A DNA stretch of 64,000 nt from Lasioglossum baleicum (Eukaryota > Arthropoda > Insecta > Hymenoptera > Halictidae), in NCBI RefSeq assembly GCF_051020765.1, contig NC_134936.1:372001-436000 (forward strand). The letters are read 5' to 3'. Shown here in pieces: positions 1-10,490 of this stretch. How positions within the stretch are numbered: the stretch's first letter is position 1; the number at the start of each line of letters is the position of its first letter. The translations under genes were made by a program, and so were the position numbers. Under the pieces are notes generated by a model. That model did no database searches and was not told the origin of the DNA. It saw only the letters and a program-made list of their open reading frames with translations.

Positions 1-149
1 TAATTCTTTCCTTTTTTCTCTATACTCCTAACCCATTCTACAATTTCTCCCACTCTTTTCTCCTGTACTATCTTTTCTATACTTATGTTAATTTTTTCTA
101 CCCCTTCACAGTCTTCTGCCAGGTGTTTTAGTTTCCCCAAGTGTCTCTC
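1..149 (-). mobile_element. Non-LTR retrotransposon 3' fragment, cut by window start
   Basis: This is the mirror copy of the LINE fragment at 34381-34529. Read on the minus strand it encodes the last residues of a retrotransposon protein. Because both arms carry the same insertion at the same place, the LINE inserted before the arm was duplicated. Confidence 0.55.
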
Positions 150-1621
150 ATTTTTTCTACAATTCCGATCAGTTGCTATTTTTGAAAAAATTATTTTCAC
201 ATCCTGTACTAAACTAATTGTTCTAGCTTCCCAAAAAGTTCAAATCGTATAGTACAATATTAAAGAAGTTATCATTTTTAGAGCGTCCGAAAATTTTTGC
301 GAGTCACAGTATGTACATATATCGCACAGAACACAATTCTTCTTTCTATTAAATCGCATTTCTTAGGTCAAACAATTGCGTTTTGTAATGTATAATAACA
401 TGTAATAATAATGTAAAATGTAATAACGTTAAAAATTACTTAATATACACCCGCGGTAAAATCAGTAAGTATAACTTTCGTCCTCACAGCAGAAACGTCG
501 AAAAAATTTTGACAATGATGTCCCACAATAAAAAAAATCTGAAAAAACTTGACGACACTGCCTGCTGTAGTACTTTATCAAGGAACCAAACAGTAGAATA
601 GCATGTTTTCATATTTTCTAGAAATCTGCATTTTTCCGATTTTTGGGGGTTTTTCATTGTTTACGACTACAGTTTGCAACCAAAAAATCTGAAAAAATTC
701 TATAAAATGCGTCTTAGGATCCAAAATATGTAACATTTTTTTTAGAATTTTAGAACGTATTTGAGACCGGAAAATTGCGCTCGACTGTGCAACAGGCCTA
801 ACGGTTCTGGAGAACCGATTACACTGTCCAACACCAAATTTGTTTTCAATATACTGTTGGGTCCTTCTTATAGAGTTTTTTGCGCTGATTCCGAATCTGT
901 CCTTAATTTTTCTCCTATACGCACAGTTTTTGAAAAACATGGCTTTGAAAAAAAACATATTTTTCAACTTTAAACAAATATTGTGGTTATTATAAAAGAT
1001 ATTGAATTGTTCTTTACAGCAAAAGATTCTGTAGACTTTCCCGAATACAGTGATATCCATATTAATACATTATGATTGTTTAAACATGTTTAAACAATGA
1101 TTAAAGACGGAGAGACACTACTTTTGCACCAATTTTTGAGGATATTTTTCAATTTATCTCAAAAAATTAGGGTCCAGCGGAAAATCGAACTATACCACGC
1201 GATAGAGCAGACTTTTATCTTGAGAAACCACCCTTTCAAGTTTGTAACGTCGACGTTTTTTTCGAACCAGAAAACAAAATAACTAATATAGAATATTAGA
1301 ATGTAATGGAGAAGCGTTTGAGCATCTTCTTCAATAAAGACATTTTTTGAAAATATCTCGAGATCTAATAATTTTTTGCCATGTGTACCCCAATCATTTT
1401 TTATGTAGAATGAACAGAAGAATCGATCTGTGTAAAAAACAATATGCATTTCTATATAAAGAAATGATGCAATTGTTAATTGCACATGCACTGCTGCATC
1501 CAAAAAAAGTTAAAGACCTACAGATGTAGTTTTCTTCGAACCATTTATCTTTCTCCTTTTGCATTTTTTTGTAAATGCAATAATAACCGAGTTATGACTT
1601 GTAACAATTGCGTGAATCACC
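1..1621. repeat. Left arm of a young inverted duplication (family a)
   Basis: This segment is the reverse complement of 32909-34529 with only a handful of differences seen by eye, and it probably continues beyond the window start. It contains an antisense LINE 3' fragment (1-149), a stretch of a mariner-like palindromic family (about 190-300), and a unique-looking AT-rich body with a perfect GTTTAAACATGTTTAAAC palindrome near 1080-1097. Its right end reads GTGAATCACCCTG followed by TA, which resembles a Tc1/mariner-type terminus. A 160-codon open frame (578-1060, minus) is unchanged in both copies, but it matches no family I recognise and is probably incidental. Diverged pieces of the same family occur at 25785-25860, 53740-53820 and 61021-61265. 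Confidence 0.85.
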
Positions 1622-2043
1622 CTGTATACTTAAAATTTAAAAAATACGTTTTATAGATTTGTGTCAATTAAACATATTCTGAAAATTTCAGGGTAACCCT
1701 AAATAAAGTTATTCTTTTAAATTTTCGTAGAAAAAATTGGTTTTCAATTTGGTTTAATTAATAATAACTGTGCCTAAAAATATGAAAAAAATTGGAGACA
1801 GTATTGATGACAGTAAGTATTTCATCATTAAATTAATTTCCAAGATGGTGGCTTTTAAACTTCGATATAAAATCTGTGTTTCTTCGAAATCTTCCGGCTT
1901 TTCTATTTTTTAAAACTAGAGTTTGCAACAAAGGCTCCGGAAAAATTAAAATACTTCTATGAATATAATTTATATTATTAGAGATTTGTATATTAGTTAC
2001 ATATTTGATATAAAACAATATAAACTGTATGTCCTAATCCTGG
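1622..2043. other. AT-rich spacer with mariner-like MITE fragment
   Basis: No gene is seen. Positions 1629-1690 match the interior of the mariner-like palindromic family found complete at 19220-19892. The remainder is AT-rich and unrecognised. Confidence 0.5.
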
Positions 2044-2300
2044 CCAATGATGATGTACGATCTGATCCAGTCTAAAGATGATGTAGGATCTGATCCAGGC
2101 TAAAGATGATGTAGGATCTGTTCTAGGCTAAAGATGATGTAGGATCTGATCCAGGCTAAAGATGATGTAGGATCTGATCCAGGCTAAAGATGATGTAGGA
2201 TCTGTTCTAGGCTAAAGATGATGTAGGATCTTGTCCATGCTAAAGATGATGTAGGATCTTGTCCATGCTAAAGATGATGTAGGAGCTGATCCAGGCTAAG
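2044..2300 (+). repeat. 28 bp minisatellite, about 9 units
   Basis: The unit is a variant of GATGATGTAGGATCTGATCC followed by AGGCTAAA. Successive TAAAGAT motifs at 2101, 2129 and 2157 fix the period at 28 bp. Units alternate between GATCCAGG, GTTCTAGG and TGTCCATG forms. The inverted paralogous locus near 50800-50880 keeps only about three units, so the array has expanded or contracted since the duplication. Confidence 0.9.
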
Positions 2301-3727
2301 TACTAGACTAGGGGGCAGCACTATATGGGCACGGCCAAAACCCGGGCGTGAGCACTCTCATATACTCTCTGCTGCTATTAAAGACTGCCAGCCTTACGGG
2401 AGTTGGCGAGCCTAAAATTTTTCGGTGTTCTCTTACGCCCTCTAGGATATATTCTGACTGGAGTGAGAAACAGGAGGCCACCGACGGCATTTCGTCGGTG
2501 CAGAAAACACTGTATCGTGTTAGCAACGCGCCCGCGCGCTACACTCACCAACGTACCTTTACTATATCCGTGTGCGCTGCTTGTGCGCTTATGCCAGCCA
2601 CAATCTATTTTTAGCACTTGCCATGTTGCCATGTTGCATTGCTTTACGGCGGAAACGAAACTGAAATTCGGCTGTCGAACCGTCGAGCGTATGAATGGCA
2701 ATCTGGAGCTAGCCTTCGAGTCCCCGTGCAGCGGGGATTTTTTTTTATTTTTAATTTTCATTACTTTTTGAATTACAATTTTTAACCTTCCAAAAAATTA
2801 AAAATAAAAAAACTATGTTCAAAATATGTATTCATTTAAAATAGAAACGTTTTGTTACTGTCATAATTGCATTAATAAAAATATATTAATACCTCATTAT
2901 ACCTATAGGTATATGATCGAGAACAGGTTGATGGTATTTATTTGGACTGATTGGAGAATACGAAAATGCAGGAAGTATTTTTTAGTTTATGAAACAATTT
3001 GTAGATTTATTAGTTGTCAAACAAATAATAAAATAAATTGTATAATATATATAAATTGATTTTATACTAGCATACACAAGTTTATTTGATCTTCTGTCTT
3101 CCTATAATAAAAAAATACAGTCATAACTATAATTATAATAGAATTTCATAAAATATTGAGGTTATTGTAAACTCATCTTTTTTCGCAATGATGCTCTAAT
3201 TTCATTGCTTATAAAATGTATCATAATTAAACTACAATTATCCTAATAACGTAGAATGTAGTACATATTAAGTTTTAATTACCAGGATTTTCTTCTTCGA
3301 CGTTAAGCACCCTTTACTGTTTCTCGTAATTTACGTATATGTACATTAGGGTGGACCTTATTTTTCGACCATGAAATTTTTTGGTCCCGTAAACCAGAAT
3401 TATAACAAATGTTGAGAAAATGATCTGGAAAAATGTTGGGGCCGATTGGATGATGGGAAAATGAGGCGCAGCAAATTTGAAAATTTTGAATTTTTTAAAT
3501 CTTGACATAAATTGACGTTATGATATATCGTTGAATTTGTCTTTTTTCTCTTTAAGAATCCATATATAGCATAAACAGTTGTTGATAGAAAAACATCCGT
3601 GACCTTGAAAACTTGAAATAATGACTTTGACAAAATTTTTTTTCTCTGATACTATATCCACCTCCTTATATACTACAACTTTTGTTTGAAGAGATTTTTC
3701 ATACATACATAACTGACAGAGATATTA

Positions 3728-3969
3728 AGGGGCGTAATTTGCATTATTCGGAAGCATACAACTGCGCATATGTATAGCTATTTTCATAGCTACATGCTGC
3801 CGAATAATGCAAATGACGCCTCGTAAACGAAAAAATAGGACTTTTGAGGCAGATAGCGCCCTAGATCGATGTTTTATCTAGCGTTTTTGACTAGTGAAAA
3901 ACCCTGTGTTTGTATTATCGAGAAATGAGTAAATGAATATTTTGCAATCCTGGAAGTCTCTCTACTCCC
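3728..3969. mobile_element. Palindromic MITE with AGGGG/AGGGAGTAG ends, TA target
   Basis: This block is present only in this arm; the partner locus near 44930 reads through without it, which marks it as an insertion. Its interior is self-complementary around a CATTATTCGG...CCGAATAATG core. Related copies lie at 18441-18790, 46587-46664 and 63126-63540, all sharing a TCCAGGATTGCAA subterminal motif. Confidence 0.7.
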
Positions 3970-4336
3970 TTATAAATAAATTCATTAATATGCTCCAATC
4001 TACAAAAGAAAAACAGTTATAATATCGGAAAAAGAAGTTATTATGAATAATAAGTAGTCTGACTGAAACATAGACTGAAGGTGGTCAATGATACCGCTGA
4101 ACGGGGCGTTAAACTAATGGAGGATCATAATAAAATTTTATATAGAAACAAAGAGGAGAAATAATATATACTATACAAACTGTGATGGAATATCGACAGC
4201 AGTATCCTGACGCCACAAAACAGATTTGTCAAAGGATTTTTAAATATTTTTTAATATAGAGAGAAACACCTGATCAATCCCTACATGCGATTAATTGCAT
4301 TTTTAAGAGGTATTGAAGACAGCTTATTAACTGAGA

Positions 4337-4512
4337 GTTATTAAATTTTTCATTTTCCTCAGAGTCAGTAAGTTCTTTATTTTTCTCGGAGTCATTAAGT
4401 TTTCCATTTTTCTTGGAGTTATTCAATTTTTCATTTTCCTCAGTGTCATTAAGTTCTTTATTTTTCTCGGAGTCATTAAGTTTTCCATTTTTCTTGGAGT
4501 CATTGAATTATT
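4337..4512 (-). repeat. 27 bp minisatellite with 81 bp higher-order unit, coding-like
   Basis: On the minus strand this array reads as an uninterrupted frame of 9-residue units of the type N-D-S-x-K-N-x-x-L. Three unit variants (NDSKKNGKL, NDSEKNKEL, NDTEENEKL) alternate, so the real repeat is a trimer of 81 bp, here about two trimers. The paralogous array at 35557-35812 has about three trimers. The protein it came from is not recognised; it would be very hydrophilic and low-complexity. Confidence 0.8.
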
Positions 4513-4536
4513 GCCATACTTTACCATATTGTAATC

Positions 4537-5094
4537 TTCTAGGTGTATTGTATAACTTCCGTAAGGATATTTTAATGATATTATCGATACATATCTAAGT
4601 TCATTCGGAGAAAATTCGTTAAAAAGCTAGAAATATTGTCTTTTAAGTTTTTCACATTAAACGTGCATTATTCAAGCTTTAATACATATAAAGAGCAGGC
4701 ACGTGTTTGGCGAATATACCTAATGTAGTTCTAAAAAAACCAAGTATATTAAAAATCAACGTTATAAGTTAAGAAGGAAAGCCATTATTACCATGATCTA
4801 TGTCATAAGAACGCAGAGTATTTGAATCTCGGATAACGCAATAACTCGTCCGCCCGAACTTGTTCGATTCTTTTCGTACCCACCCGACGAATTCGAAGTC
4901 GAATCGACGGGCCGCCGGACTTTTTGCGACCCGACCCGACCCGAACCCGAACATCGAGCGGCCCGCACATCCCTAAATTATTTATAATTATAAATATATT
5001 ATATTAAATGACCTATTATAATAACCTATATTAGGTAATTATGATCACACTTTAAATAAGTAAATATGGCTCAAATTGTGCCGTATTTAGGCTC
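4537..5094. other. AT-rich spacer with GC-rich repeat fragment (4797-4976)
   Basis: No gene is seen. Positions 4797-4976 form a GC-rich patch of CCCGAACTTGTTCGATTCTT-like sequence ending in CGACCCGACCCGACCC runs. It is a diverged member of the dispersed family at 21660-21895, 31450-31690 and 31960-32190. The rest is simple AT-rich DNA up to the copia target site ATTTT at 5095-5099. Confidence 0.55.
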
Positions 5095-5099
5095 ATTTT

Positions 5100-5318
5100 T
5101 GTTAATAATAAAATAATGCTTTAGGTTTTTAGAACACTTATATAATATATTCTGTTTAATATAATGAACATTAACTTGCTGAACACGTGTGTCTCTTTCG
5201 TAACCATACTTCGATCTACAAACCTATAGATCTCTCTAACAGATGTCGCTCATCCACACACACTCTGGCGGTCTGCGCACGCACTCTGCATAATACATGC
5301 ATACTTCCATATCCAACA
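5100..5318 (-). repeat. copia 3' LTR
   Basis: 219 bp, identical to 9514-9732 by direct reading. The sequence just inside (5319-5329, CTAAGGAAGCG on the minus strand) is the likely polypurine tract for plus-strand priming. Confidence 0.95.
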
Positions 5319-5367
5319 CGCTTCCTTAGGCTTGTATTATGCGCTTCCTTAGTTTCATTACTGTCTA

Positions 5368-8300
5368 TTATATAATACCTAACATATTCCTAAATTTAAC
5401 AAATTTAATTCTACCTAGCGACTTTGTAAGTAGGTCTGCTACATTTTCCTCTGAATCTATCTTTATAATGTCGATCGTTTTGTTTATATAATTTTCGTTT
5501 ACAAAATGAAAATGTACTTCTATGTATTTGGATTTCTTTGTCAAATTTCCGTTCTTCGCAATTATTATCGCACTAGAATTGTCTTCATATATTTTAATGG
5601 GAGTTACTAAATTTATCTTAAATGTTTTTAAGATTCCTTTTATCGTTTTCACTTCTGTTACGGCCTCTGATAAAGCAATGTACTCTGCAAAAGTTGAAGA
5701 TTTTGCGACAGAATTCTGTTTATGTGATCTCCAAAATATCACATTTCCATACACACGTATAATCACTCCGGACGTAGATTTCCGATCTACATTATCTCCT
5801 GCCCAGTCCGCATCAACGTAACAATCAACAACCTCAGCATTACAATATTGTTTGTATACTAATTTTAAATCTTTTGTTTTGTATAAATACTTCAATATTC
5901 TTAACGCATATTTGAAATGTGTCTGATCGAAACAATTTTGAAATCTGCTTAGGTAACTGACACTAAACGCTATATCCGGTCTCGTGCCGGATCCAATATA
6001 TAACAAAGCTCCTATGAGATTACGATACATTATATTAGGATTTATTTCTTTAGCTGGCTCTAACTTTAGATTAGTTTCCATCGGCGTGTTATATAGTTTC
6101 GCATTTTCAACTCCGTACTTCTTTGCTACAGTCTTTATATAATTCTCTTGACTTAGAGTCATTACATTTTTGTCTAAATAATTATAATCGATGTCTATTC
6201 CTATGTAGTTCTTTACCTTTCCCAGATCCTTCATTTTAAATTTGCTTGCTAACTTAGTTTTAATATCACTAATCGTTTTCCTATCTTTGGCACAAATGAG
6301 TAAATCATCAACATACAATAAGACATAAGCCTGTGCATTATTATTCGCTTTGGTATAAATACAATAGTCGTATTCATTTCTCTTGAAACCTAATCCTCTA
6401 ATATAATCATCAAAGCATTCGTACCAGGCTCGTGGGCTACCTTTCAAGCCATACAAAGCTTTACGTAATCTATATACCTTCTCACTCTTATTTTGAAAAC
6501 CTAACGGTTGCTTCACATACACCTCCGAGGTAATCTTACCATTTAAAAACGCAGCTTCAACATCCATTTGTTCCACTAACAAACCGTTGTAGCAGCAGTA
6601 GGACAGCAGTAGTTTCAGTGTCTGCATCCTAGTTACTGGGGAATAGATGTTTTCCAGTTCTCCTTCCTGTTGGAAACCCTTGACAACTAGTCTTGCCTTG
6701 TAGAGTCCTCCTGATTTCCTTGCATACACCCATTTCACGTCTAATGCTTTCTTGTCAGGTGCATATACCAAATCCCATGTTCCATTCTTTTCTATGTTTT
6801 CCATCTCCTTTTCCATTGCTCTTTTCCAATACTCTGCTTCATTGCAATTTATCGCTTCCTGAAACATACTAGGTACACTTAAATCAGTATAATTTGCATA
6901 AATGTGTGGGTCACCAAATCTATCTGGAGGTTTGCGGTTCCTTTCTGACTTCCTTAATATTCTCTCTTCATCCTTGAGTTCAGGTTTTACTTTCTTTAGT
7001 GTTTTATCTTTTTCTTCTTTTTTGTCTTTTCCATCTGAATCATCTGCTGTTTCTTCTTTACATTCTATTTCTTCTTTACATTCTATTTCTTCCCTTTCTT
7101 CTCCTCTTAAACTTATACATGTTACGTCCTCTTCTACAACATCTACGTGTCTGGCTACAATTACTTTACCTTCAATTAAAACTCTATAACCGACTTCGGT
7201 GTATCCCAATAAAACTCCTAGCATGGCTTTCTTATCCCACTTCGAGGTTCTTCTGGCCTCTGGGACTCGTACAAAAATTTTACTTCCGTACAGGCGTAAG
7301 TTCTTAACTGATGGTCTTGTTTTAAAGACTATTTCATAAGGAGTTTTCTTCACCGTCGTGTTAGCCAGTGTTCGATTCTTCAAATATGCTGCAGTTTTGA
7401 TACATTCAGGCCAGAACTTTCTGCTCACCTTTGCTTCACTCAATAGGCACCTCGCCATGTCCATGATCGAGCGGTTAAATCTTTCAGCTGTTCCGTTCAA
7501 CTCATGTACATACGGTGGACAAGGATTAATGTATATTCCCTTTTCTCTGGCAAAACGAATAATCCGTGAATTCATATATTCCTTGCCATTGTCGCATCTT
7601 AGGTATTTTATTCTTTTTCCGCTCAGGTTTTCCATTTGATTTACATACTCCACAAAACAGTCATATACCTGATCCTTGGACTGGATACAATATACTTTTC
7701 CTAATTTACTGAAATCATCAATAAAAGATAGAAAATATTTTTCCCCACAGTTTCCAGTTGTATTGTGAGGACCATTTAGATCAGTATGTATTATTTCCAA
7801 AATATCTTTGGCTTTGCTCCTGTTATTCTGAAATGGTAAATTACACATTTTATTTTCTATGCATACAGCGCATTTTACATACTCTGATCCCAATTCCATA
7901 GGTAGATCACTCAGTAATTCATTCTTGCTCAATGTATTCAAATAATTAAAGTTTATGTGTCCAAGAATTCTGTGCCATTTTCCTTTTGGTGAGAGCGTTA
8001 TCTTTTTATTGTCACTTATTATATTAGTGTATGCGCCCTTTCTATTTTGATTACCTGTCATACACCTCATTTTATACAAGTTCCCCTCCTTGACTGCTAC
8101 TGCTATTAATTGGTTTTGTTGATTGTATATTTTGGAGGTATTCTCTTTTGATACAATTCTATTCTTTTCTGTAATCTTTGAATAACTTAACAAATTTACG
8201 TGCATATCTCTGACAAAAAATACATTTGGAATTTTTACCTGCGACATCTCATTTTGTACTGGGAACATAGCTGTTATTCGTCCAACTTTGGTTGCTTGTA

Positions 8301-9351
8301 GTACTCGCCCATCACCTATTCTGACACTTACTGGAGATTTTAACGTGATACACTCATCATACCATTTGTCTTCGTTTATGATATGATCCGTGCATCCGCT
8401 ATCCAGTAACCAGACCATTTCCTTGGTTTTAATTTCCTCTTCTACCCTGACCTCCGATGTGTTTACTTGTACTATGAAACTACTTCCTTCTTGTATCGAC
8501 CCGTCATTTTGCGTTCCACTCCTGTAACTGTTATACGCTCCACGCTGAATCCCTCTGTATCTGTATGACCGTCCACGGTTTTGCTGTGGTCTTCCTCTGC
8601 CACGCTCGTATTGTCCAGGCTTCCAATGTGTCTGTTGATTTCCTATATTTGTTTGACGACAATATTTTTGTACGTGGCCTACTTTACCACATCCAAAGCA
8701 CTTATATTGTTTGTTCGTCCCTGCACTTGATTGTATTGCAGAGAAAGCATTCGTCTTATCTACTTGTACACTTTCCTCTGCTTTATTTACCCCTTCTTTG
8801 AACTTCATTTTCAATTTTCCTTTGAGATATTCTACATTCCTCTCGTTTTCAGGTAGCACATCTATGAGGTCCCCAATATAACTATATGATTGTGGCAGTG
8901 CTTTAATCATATAATTTAACTTTTCCTGTTCAGTTATATTTGCACCAGCTGACTTTAATTCATTTATAGCTTTCTCAAACTCATCAAAGAAGGTTGTTAT
9001 ATCTTGGTAATCCTTTAATTTTATATTCTCCACATTATTTCTACACACAATCTGTAGAGCAGTGGATTCTTTGAGATACATTTCATCAAATTTTGCTATG
9101 ATCTCAAAAGCAGTATCCACGTTGCTTATATATTCTAATTGTTTGTTTGTTATGGCACTGTATATGTAATTTACTGCCTTAATATCCATCGTATTCCACG
9201 TGTTCAGGTCATCGGCCTCAATTTTCTTCCTTTCTACAACCACATTGCACCGTTTATATTTTAAAAAGGTCATTATCCGTTTTTTCCAGTTTTTATAATC
9301 CGCTCCATCGAATATAGGAATAATAATATCATCGCACTTCATGTGTGCCAT
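5368..9351 (-). CDS. copia Gag-Pol polyprotein
   Basis: This single frame encodes the whole replication machinery of the copia element. I choose the ATG at 9351 (1327 residues); the frame stays open a little further upstream but only from a GTG. Domain order is that of Ty1/copia: a Gag region; a CCHC zinc knuckle (C218-C221-H226-C231); an aspartic protease with DSG at 317-319; an integrase with an HHCC finger (H460, H465, C494, C497) and a catalytic triad D524, D587, E623 (35 residues between the last two); reverse transcriptase with YVDD at 1013-1016; and RNase H starting at the DADWAG motif near 1180. A Lys/Glu-rich, low-complexity linker (about 750-810) separates integrase from reverse transcriptase. 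No stop or frameshift is seen and all key residues are present. There is no frameshift between gag and pol, as in Drosophila copia, so Gag would have to come from splicing or processing. Confidence 0.96.
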   Translation of the reverse strand: MAHMKCDDIIIPIFDGADYKNWKKRIMTFLKYKRCNVVVERKKIEADDLNTWNTMDIKAVNYIYSAITNKQLEYISNVDTAFEIIAKFDEMYLKESTALQIVCRNNVENIKLKDYQDITTFFDEFEKAINELKSAGANITEQEKLNYMIKALPQSYSYIGDLIDVLPENERNVEYLKGKLKMKFKEGVNKAEESVQVDKTNAFSAIQSSAGTNKQYKCFGCGKVGHVQKYCRQTNIGNQQTHWKPGQYERGRGRPQQNRGRSYRYRGIQRGAYNSYRSGTQNDGSIQEGSSFIVQVNTSEVRVEEEIKTKEMVWLLDSGCTDHIINEDKWYDECITLKSPVSVRIGDGRVLQATKVGRITAMFPVQNEMSQVKIPNVFFVRDMHVNLLSYSKITEKNRIVSKENTSKIYNQQNQLIAVAVKEGNLYKMRCMTGNQNRKGAYTNIISDNKKITLSPKGKWHRILGHINFNYLNTLSKNELLSDLPMELGSEYVKCAVCIENKMCNLPFQNNRSKAKDILEIIHTDLNGPHNTTGNCGEKYFLSFIDDFSKLGKVYCIQSKDQVYDCFVEYVNQMENLSGKRIKYLRCDNGKEYMNSRIIRFAREKGIYINPCPPYVHELNGTAERFNRSIMDMARCLLSEAKVSRKFWPECIKTAAYLKNRTLANTTVKKTPYEIVFKTRPSVKNLRLYGSKIFVRVPEARRTSKWDKKAMLGVLLGYTEVGYRVLIEGKVIVARHVDVVEEDVTCISLRGEEREEIECKEEIECKEETADDSDGKDKKEEKDKTLKKVKPELKDEERILRKSERNRKPPDRFGDPHIYANYTDLSVPSMFQEAINCNEAEYWKRAMEKEMENIEKNGTWDLVYAPDKKALDVKWVYARKSGGLYKARLVVKGFQQEGELENIYSPVTRMQTLKLLLSYCCYNGLLVEQMDVEAAFLNGKITSEVYVKQPLGFQNKSEKVYRLRKALYGLKGSPRAWYECFDDYIRGLGFKRNEYDYCIYTKANNNAQAYVLLYVDDLLICAKDRKTISDIKTKLASKFKMKDLGKVKNYIGIDIDYNYLDKNVMTLSQENYIKTVAKKYGVENAKLYNTPMETNLKLEPAKEINPNIMYRNLIGALLYIGSGTRPDIAFSVSYLSRFQNCFDQTHFKYALRILKYLYKTKDLKLVYKQYCNAEVVDCYVDADWAGDNVDRKSTSGVIIRVYGNVIFWRSHKQNSVAKSSTFAEYIALSEAVTEVKTIKGILKTFKINLVTPIKIYEDNSSAIIIAKNGNLTKKSKYIEVHFHFVNENYINKTIDIIKIDSEENVADLLTKSLGRIKFVKFRNMLGII

Positions 9352-9502
9352 CTCGAATTCTCTCGAATGTATCACTGTTCTAAATAACCGATTTCTAGAA
9401 CTTTCCACAGTTCTAACCTAAAAAAATTTTCCTTGTTCTTCGTAGTTTTCAAACTTTGTAAAACTGGTGTACAAATTTTCAACCAAATTATCAACCACGG
9501 AC

Positions 9503-9513
9503 CTCTGCTACCA
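9503..9513 (-). promoter_or_regulatory. copia primer-binding site (initiator Met tRNA)
   Basis: Directly inside the 5' LTR the minus strand reads TGGTAGCAGAG, the complement of the 3' end CTCTGCTACCA of animal initiator tRNA-Met. Ty1/copia elements commonly use this primer, either at its 3' end or as an internal fragment. Confidence 0.8.
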
Positions 9514-9732
9514 TGTTAATAATAAAATAATGCTTTAGGTTTTTAGAACACTTATATAATATATTCTGTTTAATATAATGAACATTAACTTGCTGAACAC
9601 GTGTGTCTCTTTCGTAACCATACTTCGATCTACAAACCTATAGATCTCTCTAACAGATGTCGCTCATCCACACACACTCTGGCGGTCTGCGCACGCACTC
9701 TGCATAATACATGCATACTTCCATATCCAACA
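9514..9732 (-). repeat. copia 5' LTR
   Basis: 219 bp LTR carrying the presumed promoter for minus-strand transcription; identical to 5100-5318. A TA-rich stretch lies in the half nearest the coding region. It is flanked outside by the target duplication ATTTT. Confidence 0.95.
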
Positions 9733-9865
9733 ATTTTAATTAGAAGAATCTCACAAATACGTTGGTAATTCCGTAAAAAAAGATTGAAAAATAAAAAACT
9801 TTCCTATGTGCATTGATGTAATCGGTACGCAGCCTTTTGAACTGTGTCGGCTGCCTCGTACCTCA

Positions 9866-10490
9866 GTCCCTCTTTGTCGTTTACGAGCTGTCGTAAAAAA
9901 AGTTCTGGTACATATGTTGATAGTCTAAAAATATGATCACAATGCTATTTTTCAATTTCTCTAAAAAACCTGCATTTGTCGAATTTTTGCGTGTTTTTCA
10001 CTTTGTGTAATTAACATTTTGAACCAAAAAAGCGGGAAAAAATCTCAAATATCAATTTCAATTAAATGCAATTATATGATTAAATTAATGCAAGTAAATG
10101 GGGAAAATGGACCGAAAATTGAATGGCACAACGGCTGTTTAAATAATTCGAAGGACTATCTCGTCCGGCTAGGCCCTTCATTCCAAATTGTAATATTCCA
10201 ATATTCCAATATCATTTTCAATATTTCAAGTACTATTTAAAACTATTAATGAGTATTAACAACAAAATATTTTAAATAGAAAACTAAATTTTGACAAATA
10301 AGATAAGATTATAGCAAGCTTGCTATAAATGTCGAAAACTCGAGTCTGGCCAGATATGAGACATTCAATTTTCAGGAAACACTATTCTATGATTACGAAC
10401 GGAGAAAAGGGAAGTGAAGCTCGAGGGCTTCGGTCGCCGTGGAATGGAGTGAAACATTGTAACATGATACGGGTCGGGTCGGGTATATCA
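9866..10490. repeat. Arm c: inverted copy of 34945-35560
   Basis: The segment from CCCTCTTTGTCGTTTACGAG to GGGTCGGGTCGGGTATATCA recurs in reverse complement at 34945-35560 with moderate divergence. It includes a GCAAGCTTGC-type palindrome near 10314-10324. No coding function is apparent. Confidence 0.8.

Larger units (their letters stand above)
2301..4536. repeat. Arm b': inverted older copy of the 35.6-50.9 kb locus
   Basis: Reading backwards, this segment matches 35557-35870, then 44613-45677, then 50128-50900. The partner locus has been split by the gypsy element and by the 4.45 kb TIR element, while this copy has neither, so it supplies both empty sites (near 4265 and near 3043). Identity looks high but clearly below that of the 1-1621 arms. 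The 2400-2760 part is GC-richer and ends, in antisense, in a T-run next to a GGGGA-stem hairpin. No host gene is recognisable; the short open frames here are not conserved between the two copies. Confidence 0.85.
5100..9732 (-). mobile_element. Complete Ty1/copia LTR retrotransposon
   Basis: The element is 4633 bp, bounded by two 219 bp LTRs that appear identical base for base, and flanked by the 5 bp target-site duplication ATTTT (5095-5099 and 9733-9737). On the minus strand the LTR begins TGTTGG and ends TTAACA, giving the canonical TG...CA ends. It has a primer-binding site complementary to initiator-Met tRNA, one long Gag-Pol reading frame and a short purine tract before the 3' LTR. Matching LTRs plus an unbroken frame mean a very recent insertion, possibly of a still active family. 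Confidence 0.97.

Noticed and set aside
578..1060. 160-codon minus-strand frame repeated at 33470-33952
   Set aside because: Identity between copies is explained by the near-identical arms; composition is typical of AT-rich non-coding DNA and no domain is recognisable.
2044..2300. CRISPR-like array of regular repeats
   Set aside because: Units are contiguous 28 bp tandem repeats with no unique spacers, in a eukaryotic genome.
2680..2750. Possible Pol III unit: ATTCGAGTCC box, GGGGA hairpin and T-run
   Set aside because: The hairpin plus T-run is suggestive, but no A box or tRNA fold is seen and both copies lie within duplicated repeat DNA.
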